Positions 11,846 to 23,833 are shown, counted from the stretch's first letter. The stretch: 64,000 bases of DNA from Cordilura impudica (GCA_963682025.1 OY821521.1:97896854-97960853); one strand, 5' to 3'. Numbers and translations are program-made. The notes: generated by a model from the sequence alone, not told the origin.

Positions 11846-12174
11846 GGATAATGTTTTAATTTTTAAATGTACGCGTTCAAGAATATGTTCAGTTTTTTTA
11901 GAAGTACACGTGCAAGAACACGAACTTCTAATAAAGTTACACTCGAATCTGTGTGGTTTGTGTGTTCGGAACAAAATATACGTGATAGAAACATGTTCGT
12001 GTACACAACGAAATATTAAAACGAACACAGTCATGATTGTGTTCGGCACCGTATAAAATTTAAAAACACATATAATTGATATCAAAATAAAAATATGTTT
12101 TGTTGGTCTAAGCTGTATTTGTTTACACATATGTACGAGTTTTTTATTCAGTGTGTGTTTTTTTCTGAACTCTG
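11846..12174 (+). mobile_element. Half copy of the CAGAG-ended hAT-like foldback element
   Basis: Shares long stretches with the foldback at 34177-34972, such as AACGAAATATTAAAACGAAC, then CACAGTCATGATTGTG and ATTGATATCAAAATAAA. It ends CTGAACTCTG, the reverse complement of the other element's left terminus CAGAGTTCAG. The opposite arm and terminus are missing, so only about one arm plus part of the centre remains. Confidence 0.7.
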
Positions 12175-12229
12175 AAAAAATACATAATTATGTTATATTA
12201 TAAGGATTTGGTTTCAATTTGTAAGAAGA

Positions 12230-12890
12230 ATTTTAATTTAAAAGAATTTATTTTTAAAAGTAGACAAAACTGAAATGCTTTTAAAATTATCTGGTAGGGG
12301 ATTGTTCTCAACTAGGCCTACAAATCTTATACGTTGCTTGGTTAGTTCAAGGCGATATCTTACAACGCATAAATCCATCGCTTGGCTTGTATTTCCATGC
12401 GAAATTAACATATTTGGAGAAAATCGCATGGTATTAAGTCCAATACCATTAATAGACTTGAAGACATACATCAACCGCTGCTACTTCACAAGTTCACGCA
12501 TTGGAAGTATCATTTTGGCATAATTTTTAAATAAATCAGTAGTTGAAAATCGTAATGGAAGATTAAAAACAATTCTCAGTGCCTTGTTCTGTTCCGATTG
12601 CAAAGATTTCATTGGTGATCCCGTTTAACATCCGTAAATCGTTGGAAGATATGTCAGGTGTAAATGAACTAAAGCTTGATAAAGCACCATCTTAGTTCCA
12701 TTATTTAATTTAGTTTTGGATTTATACAAGATTCAAATCCCTGATGATATTCTTGACTTTAAGCAATCAATATGATTTTTCCCCCCTAAGGTTATAATTA
12801 AGATTTATACCAAGGTATTTTATGCATTTTGATTCTTCAATCAAATTTCCATCAACATATATACCCATACGTTTATCATATCATCATAGC
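12230..12890 (-). mobile_element. 5'-truncated LINE, 3' end of the RT-coding ORF
   Basis: The minus frame reads MMYVFKSINGIGLNTMRFSP, then RYRLELTKQRIRF and NPLPDNFKSISVLSTFKNKF. The same order occurs in the LINE at 43.4-43.7 kb (LLVYVFKCTKGIG ... RCRLEVTKQRVTF ... NQLPDWLKNIVVLSTF), so both are one family. DNA similarity continues to about 12890, matching 43730-44040. The RT core is missing, which is the usual 5' truncation of LINE copies. Confidence 0.75.
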
Positions 12891-12904
12891 ATTGAAGATT
12901 TATG

Positions 12905-13160
12905 TATTAAATCTAAGATACTTCCAGACAGAAATGCGGTAAAACACTTAAAAACCAAAACCAGAGCATTTTAATGAAATCATGTTTCATAAAAAATACG
13001 CTGACTGCATAATGGGTCAGAATTTGAATGTTGCTAATGCTTTAGGAACCAAAACCAGACGAAGTTTCCAGAAAAGCTCCTGGTGTGGCAAGCAATATGC
13101 AGTTGCAGCAAAAGAAGCGAATCGTTTGATAAAACCGGCTTGAAAAAAATTATATTTTAC
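12905..13160 (+). pseudogene. Tc1/mariner-superfamily transposase, central fragment
   Basis: Reading across shifts: YADCIMGQNLNVANALGTKT, then KFPEKLLVWQAICSC and SKRSESFDKTGLKKI. I associate the block KF--K-LVWQAICSCGKRS with a Tc1/mariner-superfamily transposase group of insects, from memory. Orientation matches the helix-turn-helix fragment at 11.33 kb, and the two are most simply parts of one split copy. Catalytic motifs downstream were not found. Confidence 0.5.
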
Positions 13161-13875
13161 ATCAAAATTTAAAGTTTTATGTATAATAATGTTCTTAAAT
13201 TATAAAGTTTATTGTCAGTTGTTAAAAGTATTTAGGATTAAACTTAAAACTACAAATTTTGCAACAATTGTAAAATGTCATTGCATATTTCTGGACAAGA
13301 TTATATTGTTATGTTATATGTCATAATATTTAAATTTGTTTAACTCTGTGCTAATTATGCTCCGAACAATCCATTTTATAGATTCAAAGTTTAGTTTGAT
13401 TACAGCGGACACTGGGACCAGAGTATACTTGGCGCTCTGAATTCGACTTTGAACTTAAAATTTCTACATCGCATCACTTTGTTTTTTGCAATATTTGAGG
13501 CTTTTCGAATACATTTTTTAAAACACTTGGAAGTAGTACTTTTCCTCTTCGATGCACTTTTGAATTATTTTGATATATTTTATTTTGTCTCTGTCAAATC
13601 ATCCATTGAAATTATTTAGTATGATATATTCGTTTCAATATTTTCCAAAAACAAAAAAAAAAAAAAATCGACACAACCCTAGATCCTCAATAAATTTTTC
13701 TTAACATGTTTGGGGCGTTGAATCCGAATTTGATCTCAAAATTGATCGACTACATTGCTCCCAAGATTCGAATTATGATTTAGGAAACTCTAATCTAGAC
13801 TCAAGGAAGAACCACAATTATTTTAAATGGAACTATTCAAAAGAAAATAATAAAATAAGTAATTTCCGAGAACAA
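13161..13875. other. Unassigned AT-rich DNA
   Basis: No coding motif or repeat family recognised. An A-run lies at about 13652-13668. Confidence 0.35.
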
Positions 13876-13879
13876 TTAA

Positions 13880-14016
13880 CCCTTTCAGACCTTTTAGAGT
13901 AGTAAAACGATTGTAGTCAGTAGCAAAGTCTGCTTTCTTTTTTTTTTAATTCTTTTGTGTTAAGAGCACTCAAGAGAACTCAGATCTCGCAATCGACACA
14001 GCTAGGTCTGAAAGGG
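13880..14016. mobile_element. piggyBac-type MITE, TTAA-flanked
   Basis: A 137-bp element with perfect 13-bp inverted ends, CCCTTTCAGACCT and AGGTCTGAAAGGG. It is flanked on both sides by TTAA (13876-13879 and 14017-14020). TTAA duplication plus ends beginning CCCTTT is the signature of piggyBac-type elements. There is no coding capacity; the inside contains a T-run. Confidence 0.8.
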
Positions 14017-14039
14017 TTAAGATAACTGAAAAATCCAGA

Positions 14040-14495
14040 AAATCTATTGTATTGAAAGAGTGGTAGTTTCATGTAAATTAAGGGGGGTTAAGGTTTTAAA
14101 ACCTTTTTTTTGCATTTCTCTTTCTGAATGTACAACATGTCAAGAGTGTTGTATCAAAATTTCTAGTAAATCCGAGTAAATCCGGCCTCTTGCGGTATAT
14201 CGTATGTAAATCAGTGCTCGAAGCCCGTGAACATCATAACTCAAAATCTACTTGACCGATTGTTTTGAAATTTTACACACTATATCTACACATAAATCAT
14301 CAGGTAACCACGAAGAGTTTTTTTTATTTTTGTTTTCCATTCTCTTCCCCATTTTTTAACAACAAATTCCCGAAATTATATAACAAAAATCGTGTTTTTC
14401 ACTTCAAAATGTTGCCAAAAAAAATAAAAAAAAATTGGAAAAAACTCTTCCTCACTACCTCAGGTAACATGTCACCTTTTAATCGCATTTAGATT
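14040..14495 (+). repeat. Interspersed repeat B, copy 1
   Basis: The stretch from about 14120 to 14280 (TCTGAATGTACAACATGTC, later GTGAACATCATAACTC and ATCTACTTGACCGAT, then TTTTGAAATTTTA) matches 39285-39505 in reverse orientation. The rest, to about 14495, contains GGTAAC motifs (CAGGTAACCACGAAG, CAGGTAACATGTCACC) that may belong to the same repeat. No coding potential; element type unknown. Confidence 0.5.
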
Positions 14496-16118
14496 TTTTT
14501 ATTTCACATGATCCGGTAACAAGTTATGATGCTCACCACAAAACAACAACGCCTCCGCAGATTCGCTGTCACGGACTTATTTATTAAAATTTTTCTTTGA
14601 CAATTTTTTCAAAGTTTCTTCAAATGTTATGCTTTAACGTGCATATGGAATAAATAATCCAACATTATTCATATCTTCAAAAAAGGATTATGAAAATACG
14701 ACTTTTTTTAACTTTTAAAGAATTTTATGAAAAAAAAATGTATTCGTGATGTAAAAATGTCACAAATATTTCGAGAATACCCGATATGAAACTATACTCC
14801 CAGGATCTATAGTTCTATACAATTTTGCGGGCCTGGAGTAATAAATATTTCGAATATCATATGATTTTCATAAATTTTTAAAGCATTGTCCAATCACTTC
14901 AAAAGTCGATCATATCCTTGTTAATTATTTGGTTACCTCAAATATTTTTAATCTTTTTAAAAATAATTCTAAATCACATTAATGTCGTTAACTGAGTGTC
15001 CAGTGTTTAAGGTATTTGAAATACGTTATACATTTAATTTGATTTTGTTGTGCCTAGGTTTATATATATATTTTTTTTTTATATGTTATTGCAGAGTTGT
15101 TCGTATTTATCATTTTTTTATGTGTGTTTGTTTGGATAGTATTGTGAAATTTATTTATTTTATATCTTATCAGGTGTAAGTGTACGATAAACCAATTGGA
15201 ACTTTTATATATTTTTTAAATAAAAATAATGTTTAAGACTTTTAATGCAATAATAAAATAATTGCGTTGTGAAGCAAGGGCACATGTTTGTGACAAATAA
15301 CTCATAAATTAATGAAATAACACAATTTGAATCATTAAAGTAATATTTAATAATGACAAATGACGATCGCAAATAACATTAAGAAATTGAAATTCCTTTA
15401 ATATGATATGTGTTTCTTTTTATAATTGATTTAAATATGGTACGTCAAATAGTTACTATGTCATTTCTAACTGCAATATCAAAAAAATCATAACTTAGTT
15501 TGAGAAAATAAAATATTAATTTTTATTTCTCAATATCGATTTTCATTTCCCAAAACCATATAAATTAATATATAGAAATTTCAATTTATAATCAACCAAC
15601 GGGTCTCCCTCACCCCCTCAATATATCTCTGGCTTTTATAGTTGCCGATTTTTAGTTGGGGAACTCGGATTTAATATTTTATAGATAGCCAAATAATGAA
15701 AAATTAATTTGGAATAGATCTCCAACAAATATTTTTTATAAATGTTTTTTGTTTTTGAATCTAAGTTAAGTTTTATATGTACTGTTTTGTTCTGAATTTC
15801 ATACTTGACTTACTTTAAAATGTTATTTATAACTCAGGAACCACTCTTTAAATTTAGCGCAAGTATAGAGAAAACATTCATCAACAACAACAATTTTAAA
15901 AGTAAAGCTTTTTATGATATTTTACACAATATTTTTATCATTAATTAAAATTTGTATTTGTCCTAGATAGATTACCAAGTTTTGAAATTAAATGCAGTTA
16001 TTTAGGAAGACGCAACATTTATGCCAAATTTTACAAAATTCAAAGACGTTGAAGTTGAAAAAGCCTACTATATTTTGCACTTTGATTTAAAATAGAACTT
16101 GCAATATGACATGACTTA
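14496..16118. other. Unassigned AT-rich DNA
   Basis: No gene, RNA or identifiable repeat. The longest plus frame (14982-15179, 65 codons) is low complexity and hydrophobic by composition, without a start context or motif that would support a gene. Confidence 0.35.
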
Positions 16119-16427
16119 TCTATAATATTAATAGGCTAAGCAATTTCTTATGACCGATGTTTTGTTCTACCGTTTTATCCCGATTGTGACCAAATGTATA
16201 TTATTCGAAAGGTATTTCTTCTTAGCCGATTTGCAGATTTACAGATTTGTAATTTTTTTCCTTTATTTTGAGTAAATTGCATTTGAAGTTGCTACTAACA
16301 CATACATACATAAAATTATACAATTCACAACAATAATAAATCAAAAAGTGTTGGTTTGTAAATTGGCTAAGCTGAAAAAAAGTTGCCTAGAATTTGCTCT
16401 CGAATTTCGAGCGCTCGAATCTGCTAG
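16119..16427 (+). mobile_element. Non-autonomous Helitron, copy 1
   Basis: Begins TCTATAATATTAATAGGCTA and ends CTGCTAG. A short palindrome, TTCGAGCGCTCGAA, lies just upstream of the 3' end. Inserted between A and T without target duplication. Copies at 32268 and 57417 share both ends. TC...hairpin...CTRR inserted in AT is the structural definition of Helitrons. There is no RepHel coding sequence. Confidence 0.75.
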
Positions 16428-16652
16428 TTCATACAAAACTATGAAATCTAATGTTACCAATGCGGATATCAGAACTATTTAATAGCTTTGGACAATGAAA
16501 ATGAGCTTGGGCTGATGTTTATATCGACTTACAACACTAAATCCATTTTTTTAACGATCGATTTAGAAGCACTTCATGTCATAAACGTGCATTGATATAA
16601 ACGTGTAAAAGCGTTATACACATAGCAGAAATAAAAGAGACTTTTTGTTTTT

Positions 16653-17355
16653 TATACCCTTACCCAATATGTGGTCAGGTCATAATGACTTTGTGCTGAT
16701 GTCACTGCCAAAAATACTTGATCTTGACCCATATTTTATTACACCGATTGACTCAGAATCCGTCCGTCTGTCCGTCCGTCCGTCCATCTGTGTGTCCAAG
16801 TAAAACTTGTCATCAAACTACAGGTCGCAAATATGAATATGTTTCGATGAAATTTATGTTCAGACCCCTATGAGTTCGACTTAAATTCCCATAATATCCA
16901 AATTATCATACAGATCTCAGTCAAATTGGGTTTGTGTATGTTTATTACATCCATTTATTAGTAGTTCAAAAATAAACCCAATAGGCCAATTGCATAGCCA
17001 TAACCCCCATATAAAGCTGCTTTCCGATCTTCCTTTAAATCACATTCAAAACCAAAAATATTGCACAGATATTTCACAAATTTGTTCGTATATGTTTTTG
17101 CAAAAAAGAAGTGACTTTACCAAATATGGTCCAGATCGGTCAATTTTTCGATCTAGTCCCCATATAAATATAGCATCCGACAAAAACTTTTTCATATCGG
17201 AAGGCAAAGAAAAAATTAATAACAGTGCCACTTAAATTTGGTTTATGCTTATTATCTATATCTAATTAGTTGGACCTACAAGAAAGAGTCTCTAAACGCA
17301 TGGTGTAGGGTATCGTATAGTCATTCTAGATCGACTATAATTTTCTTATTTGTCA
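16653..17355 (+). mobile_element. mini-me/DINE-1-like element (family I), diverged copy
   Basis: Starts TATACCCTTACCCAATATGT, has the GTCC-rich core at about 16765-16790 (GTCCGTCTGTCCGTCCGTCC) and ends GACTATAATTTTCTTATTTG. The 3' palindrome is degraded here (GTCATTCTAGATCGAC). Short frames within it are translations of the repeat, not genes. Confidence 0.75.
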
Positions 17356-17978
17356 GCTATCGACTGATTGAATATGTTTTCTAACTGATACGCTCTTTGT
17401 TATTGTTTCTTTTTTAGTAGAAACTGCTAAAAGCTCTCATAGCCGCATATTTAAATTTTTATATAAATCAAAGATTAAAGTGAAACTTAAGTAAAAAAAA
17501 AACTTTTCTAATCTACTGTGTTGTTTATTATTTATAATCTTTAAACTGAAGGTCTTGAATATTCTTTGCATTCTGCAGTAACCGAACTTCGAGTATCCTA
17601 AATTTTTCATGGCATAAATATATATTTGAGTTGTCACTATTCAGAATCAGTTTTGTACTTGCGAGTGCTTTATATGAATGTTGAATTAAAATATTGTTTT
17701 TCTAGCAAATAAAAGACAATTTTTTTAATTTTAGAAATAAGTGAAAAATCAAAAAGTTAAAAGCAAAAAATTCGATTTATTTTACCACAAAAAATCGATT
17801 TTCAATTATCAACTTTATCGATTCATCGAAAATCATCCGATGTGGAAAGTTTGTATGGTATTTCGTTCTGGTTTGATTGACTGATCATAATTTTTATGGT
17901 GAAAATCAGAGTAATTTCGACTTAAATTCATTCAAGACCCAAACTGTCGTAAATATCTTGGTCGAAATTTGACTAAGT
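17356..17978. other. Unassigned AT-rich DNA
   Basis: No recognised feature. The stretch 17880-17978 (GATTGACTGATCATAATTTT and following) could be old repeat sequence but was not matched to a family. Confidence 0.3.
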
Positions 17979-17986
17979 GTATGTAT

Positions 17987-20840
17987 TAGGGTGGCCCTTA
18001 ATAAAAAAAGTGTTCAAACTGTCGGCCTCCCCCCTAGAAATATGCGAATAGCAAAAAAAACTGAGAAATGCAAAGTTTTGGGCCAATCAGAAAACGTTTA
18101 ATCGTGGCGCAAAGCGATTGAAAATTTCAAGTGTGTTTGTTTATATGGGGAAAATATGACTTTTTTTTCAGATTTTAGGAAAATTTTGTTCTATAGTTTA
18201 ATTTTTCCGACAAGCTGTTATATAATTCAGGATCAGTATTAACTTATCCCTTCAAAAGGCTATAAAACTTCAAAATCGAATAAAATCTCGCCAAGAAATA
18301 GCAAATGCCCCAGACCACTTTTGTGCCAAAAAAAACTAGGTCATGAAATTTGATGGCATTTTTTTCAACTTTGAGAAATTGGTTAAAGCCATCATTCTGT
18401 TTTGGTCTCTATACTTATAAGTACTCAGATATGAAGTATTGTTTTATTACCACGTTTTGAACCTATTGCGCATTGAGACCGAAAATTGGAAATTTTTTTT
18501 GATAAAATTTTTAAAACTCCTTTTTCAAGTTTGAAAAAATTTTCTTAAACAAAATTTAAAAAAATTAATCTATCACTTTAAGGTTTTATTAAATATATGT
18601 TGTAGATTAACTCTGCGAATGTTTAAGTAAATCCCTCTGCCAAAATTTTTTTGACAAGGATTTTATTTTTGCGGATTTCGAGAAAAATTGGATTTTTGTG
18701 AAATATTCTGTAAATGTACTCTTTCTAAATACTTTGTATCAAAAATTCATCATTTTTCTACTTTTAAATGTTATATTTTATCTTAATAGCCTAGGGTTTC
18801 GGAAAAAAAGATTATGACTCCATTAACCCTTTTGGAATTGGGGTCACATATGACCCCAAACTAATAAAAGACAATTTATTCAAAAAATTCATATATTTTG
18901 TAAGTGCTGCTGAATTTTCAGATGCGCCGCTTAAAATATAATAACCAAATGTGTAGAACTTCCGTTTCTAAAATTTGGGATAGATCCGAGAACGTTAACC
19001 CATTATTTGCCAAGGCCAGCTTTGGATTTTAAGATATTTTAAAATAAAAATTACCGAAAACTAGTTTTTCTATTAAACTCTTTGATACCACTATTTAGAA
19101 TTTAAGAAAAATAATCGGTTAATTTTTATTTACTTAACCCTTCAGTGCTCCTGAGATCAAAATTATCCATTGTGATATATCTCTTGTGCAATTATCTGCT
19201 TATTGCTCGCGAATATAAATTAAAACAACTTAGTCATATGTCTAAAAATAGGACGTTTTTTCAAATTCACTTTGATTTAATTTTGTAATTTATTCAATTT
19301 AATATACTCTTTTATATATATTATTATATTTTAAATTTACTTTTATTTAATAAACTATTTAAAACTGGGAAATAAAATGGTAGAAGTTTCAGAATATGTA
19401 GGTGACATTGAAGATAATATAAAGCGACCGATTATAAAAAATCAAAAAATGTCAACCTTTATAGGTAATGGCATCTTCACCGACTGACCTGAAATTTTTT
19501 TTTTTTTGGTTTTTTTTTATCAATATCCACCAAATTGGTGGGTGAGACAGCAAGAAATTCAACTATTACATCATTACATAAATTAATTTCATAACAAAAT
19601 TGGTTAAAAGTTGTTTAATTTATATTCGCGAGCAATAAGCAGATAATTGCACCAAAGATATATCACAATGGATTATTTTGAATGGCTAAATAAATAAAAA
19701 TTAACCGAATTATTTTTCTTAAATTCTAAATAGTGGTATCAACGAGTTTAATAGAAAAACTCGTTTTAGTTAATTTTTATTTTAAAATATCTTAAAATCC
19801 AAAGCTGACCCTGGCAAATAATGGGTTAACGTTCTCGGATTTATCCCAAATTTTTGGAACGAAACTTCTACATATTTGGTTATTATATTTTAAGTGTCGC
19901 ATCTAAAAATTGGAAAGCACTTACAAAATATTTGAATTTTTTGAACAAATTGTCTTTTATTAGTTTGGGGTCATATGTGACCCCAATTCCAAAAGGGTTA
20001 ATGGAGTCATATTATTTTTTCCGAAACCCTAGGCTATTGATAAAATATAATATTTAAAAGTAGAAAAGTGATGCATTTTTGATACAAAGTATTTAGAAAG
20101 AGTACATTTACAGAATATTTCACCAAAAATCCAATTTTTCTCGAAATCCGCGAAAATAAAATCCTTGTCAAAAAAATTCTGGCAGAGGGATTTACTTAAA
20201 AATTCACACAGTTAATCTGCTGCATGTATTTAATAAAACCTTAAAGTGATAGATTAATTTTTTTAAATTTTGTTTAAGAAAATTTTTTCTAACTTGAAAA
20301 AGGAGTTTTAAAAATTTTATCAAAAAAATTTCCAATTTTCGGTTTCAATGCGCAATAGGTTAACAACGTGGTAATAAAACAATACTTCATATCTAACTAC
20401 TTATAAGTATAGAGACCAAAAAATAATGATGGCTTTAATCAATTTCTCATAGTTGAAAAAAATGCCATCAAATTGCATGACTTAGTTTTTTTTGGAACAA
20501 AAGTGGTCTGGGGCATTTGCTATTTCTTGGCGAGGTTTCATACAATTTTGAAGCTTTATAGCCTTTTGAAAGGATGATTTAATACTGATCCCGAATTATG
20601 TAACAGCTTGTCGGAAAAATTAAATTATAGAACGAAATTTTCGTAAAATCTGAAAAAAAGTCATATTTTCCCCATATAAACACACTTGAAATTTTCAATC
20701 GCTTTGCGCCACGACTAAACGTTTTTTGATTGGCCCAAAACTTTGTATTTCTCAGTTTTTTTGCTATTCGCATATTTCTAGGGGTGAGACCGACAGTTGG
20801 AACACTTTTTTTTCCCTCCATATAACGAAGGGCCACCCTT
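17987..20840. mobile_element. 2.85-kb near-palindromic hAT-like element
   Basis: The left end TAGGGTGGCCCTTAATA and right end AAGGGCCACCCTT are inverted. An identical 8-bp GTATGTAT lies directly outside both (17979-17986 and 20841-20848), as expected of an 8-bp target duplication. The arms stay complementary inward for over 1.2 kb: for example TTGGGGTCACATATGACC at about 18838 faces GGTCATATGTGACCCCAA at about 19970, and CAATTATCTGCTTATTGCTC at about 19190 faces GAGCAATAAGCAGATAATTG at about 19630. A loop of a few hundred bp remains (about 19235-19600). The YAGGG start and 8-bp duplication fit hAT elements. No transposase was found. Small frames in the arms are spurious. Confidence 0.85.
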
Positions 20841-20924
20841 GTATGTATATTATATTCATAAATCAAAAAAAGAAATAATTTAAGCAATACTCTATTCCAT
20901 TAAATGGTATAATTTAAAAATCGA

Positions 20925-21530
20925 GAATGTTATGGTCGGTATAGACCGACCGGGGATACGACTTTCGGTCCAGCTTAACTTATGTCATGATTGGATATAG
21001 AAAATATGCATATATACTAATTGTCAATGACATTTTTATGAATTTGCGGCCTGAAGATATGAAAAAGTTCATATCGGACGCTACTTTAAGAAAAATCTGT
21101 CCAATTATGCTTTTCTTTTTTTATGGATCTAAGAGAAGATCGCAAAGCATCTGTTTATGGGAACTATGACTAGAAATGGTCCCTAATGGTTTATTTTTCC
21201 ACAGACATAAAATAAGTTTGACTTAATTCAATATGGTAATCTGGATCTTAGGGCAATTTAAGTCAATATCTTGGTGTAATTTATAGGGGGCAATGGGTCA
21301 TAGGGCAACAAAAGCATACATGCCAAATTTCATCAAAATATATTAACGACCTGTAGTTTGTTTACAAGGTTTACATGGACACACAGACGGACTTACGAAC
21401 ATCGTTAAATCGAATCAAAAATGATTCCGAGTCTATTGGTATAATAAAAGGTGGGTCTATGTCAAGTATTTTTGGTAGTTACAAACATCAGCAAAAGATC
21501 ATTATAAACTGACCACAGAGGGAATAAATA
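20925..21530 (-). mobile_element. mini-me-like element (family I), degenerate reverse copy
   Basis: In reverse orientation: a remnant of the 3' palindrome (TATGGTCGGTATAGACCGACC, 20932-20952), GACCTGTAGTTTG (21350), GGACACACAGACGGAC (21376) and GGTGGGTCTATGTCAAGTAT (21451), in the order expected of family I. The GTCC tract is almost lost. Confidence 0.65.
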
Positions 21531-22030
21531 CTATTTCTGTTTCCCACAGTGTTGCGCCAACCGAATAAGACCACTGGAGACATTACCATCACCGAAGTTG
21601 TAAATTTCCGCTTATATTAATGTTACGTTAACATGATATATGATCAGTAGTTTTGCAACAAATCTCAGGTAACATTATGTATAAAAAACATTATTTAAAT
21701 ATTTATAAACAAAATGCACAGTATCTATTAAAATCCTTTAAGACAGCGGTTCTTAAATTAATATCCCGAATAATATACAATTTTTAAATTTTGATGTATT
21801 CTGTTTTTGATATTGAGCCACGACTTTATTTTTATGAAATTCGATAATTTACGATCCTCTCTTTAAATTTAATTACTGTAAATAGTACATACCATTACGT
21901 ATTTACAGCAAAATCAAATTTGATATAAGTGCACATTCTTTGTATGTTTACTCACATTCTAATAATAAAGGAAAGATAATTTAAAAAATTCTTTAAAATC
22001 TTAATTTTTAGCGATTATGGTGGGTTTTAA
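21531..22030. other. Unassigned AT-rich DNA
   Basis: No recognised feature. Confidence 0.3.
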
Positions 22031-22034
22031 TACA

Positions 22035-22130
22035 AAACCCTATAATAGGCATTTCTAAAAAGGGTTTCGAACTCCTGACATAATCTAAATATTTTAATTG
22101 AACCACTTAGATCTATATTATGCTAAAAAA
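22035..22130 (-). repeat. Possible tRNA-derived SINE or tRNA-like relic
   Basis: On the minus strand, TCTAAGTGGTTCAATTA resembles a tRNA A box (TRGYNNAGTGG), and about 40 nt later AGGAGTTCGAAACCC resembles a B box (GGTTCGANTCC). No complete cloverleaf or acceptor stem could be drawn, so this is a relic at best. Confidence 0.3.
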
Positions 22131-22339
22131 AATGATTGACTTAGAAATGAATCAGAAATAAGTCATAGGAAGAAGGTGTTCAAACTTTTAATTCAGTTGT
22201 ATTTATTTAACATTCAGCCTTTTTAATAATAAACAAATTTAAAAAGAAATCAAAAACATAAACAGAGTTGAAAATAGTCTGCCTATAATAATTATATTCC
22301 TTTTTTTTTTTTTTTGAGGCAATGAGCTATATTTTTGTT

Positions 22340-22800
22340 AACGCTATCTCTGTTAATCTTTTTGGTATGGATTGGACAAATTTTGAAGTTTCCCCTTAAT
22401 TTTTTCGCATTCCTGCTGCAATACTTCTTTCAGCATACTTTTCGATTCAATTGGTTGCTGGCGAACTTTTGCAAATTGCGGAGGCGTACACGTTCGTTGT
22501 GGAAAGTTATATAGCAACCAGAGCTTCTCAATATCGGCAGTGTGCTTCAGGTCGTTATCTAGCTGAAAAAAAATATTGAGTGCAATACCCGGGTTTCTCC
22601 GCACTATTTGCCGTCACTGTCTTCCAACAATATAATATATTTTTTTTCTCATTTTTGGTAATATTCCTAACTGACACTTTCACAAGTCATTTTTTCAAGA
22701 GTTCCTTAACGTTTTCAGCCACTTTTGAAGCAAATACTCTTTGATTCTGTTTTACAGACTGAACTACGTAACGCCTCTCTCTTTCGACTAATATGGAATG
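22340..22800 (-). pseudogene. Tc1-like transposase fragment
   Basis: The minus frame contains FFQLDNDLKHTADIEKLWLL followed by YNFPQRTCTPPQFAKV and PIESK, the Tc1 stretch from the second catalytic Asp (LDND-KHTA) towards the catalytic Glu (PIE). Here Glu is kept, but the SPDLN segment before it is scrambled and lengthened. Upstream, ASKVAENVKELLKK at about 22700 may be remaining DNA-binding sequence. An 83-codon frame (22353-22604) is the longest open piece. Confidence 0.6.
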
Positions 22801-23067
22801 GCACCAAAACGTGGCTTAAATAAAAATTACCTGTCTCTTTATACGTACTGACTACTCTTTGCACATCAATTTCTCTTAAGGTTTTATCTTGGTTCCACTA
22901 CTATACAATTATTTTCATATCGGCAGCATTAAATTATTTTCCTTTTCGGTTTATTGCGAAAAAATTTTAAGAAAATTTTAGTACTCAGACAAATATATAT
23001 ATGTACATAATTGAAAAATGTCACTAAATTGATGGGTTTCACTTTTCCTTTTTGTACGCAGGTTTTT
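22801..23067. other. Unassigned DNA before the mini-me cluster
   Basis: No clear family; may contain further degraded Tc1-like sequence. Confidence 0.3.
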
Positions 23068-23833
23068 TATACCCTATACCACTATGTGGTTTGGTGCTGC
23101 TGTTTGTAACAACCAAAAATATTTGACCTAGACCCATCGTTAATTATACCGATCGAATCAGAATCACGTTCTGAGTTGATTTAACAATGTCCGTCCGTCC
23201 GTCCGTCCGTCCGTCCGTCCGTCCGTCTGTGTGTCCATGTAAAGCTTGTAATCAAACTGCAGGTCGCAAATATGAATGTATTTTGATGAAATTTGGTACA
23301 TAAGCTTTTATCGACCATGGGATGAACGCTATTGAAATTGGTGAGAATCGGTCCATGTTCAGACCTAGCCCCCATACAAATTACCCATATGAAATCGACA
23401 TAAATTGCCATAAGATCCAAATTGTAATATAGATCTTACTCAAATTGGGTTTGTATGCGTTCATTACATCCATTAATGAGTAGTCCAAAAATGATCCCTT
23501 TGACCCCATATAGAGCTGCTTCCCGATCTTCACTTAAATCTATTAAAAAACAAAAATATTGCACTGATTCTTCTCAAATTTTGTTTGTATATATTTTTGC
23601 AAAATACAAGAGACTTTACCAAACATGATCAGGATCGGTCCATTTTTGGATATAGCATCCGATATAACTTTTTCATATCTGCAGCCAAAAAAATTAATAA
23701 AAATCCCACTCAAATTTGGTTTTTGCTTATTTTCTATGTCCAGTTAGTTGGGCCTAAGAGATAGGGTCTTTAAACGCATGGTATAGGGTATCGTATAGTC
23801 GGTCTAGACCGAATATAATTTTCTTACTTGTTT
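23068..23833 (+). mobile_element. mini-me-like element (family I), well-preserved copy
   Basis: Starts TATACCCTATACCACTATGT and ends ATAATTTTCTTACTTG. The core carries about nine consecutive GTCC units (23189-23226), followed by GTCTGTGTGTCCATGTAAAG. It lacks GTATAATGACTT after the start, present in other copies. Its 3' end abuts the (AATTTTT)n tract. Frames reading RRTDGRTDGRTDG are the reverse translation of the GTCC units, not protein. Confidence 0.85.

Noticed and set aside
23189..23226. GTCC array and other short arrays as a CRISPR-like structure
   Set aside because: It is a 4-bp microsatellite inside an interspersed element, with no spacers or cas genes, in a eukaryotic context.
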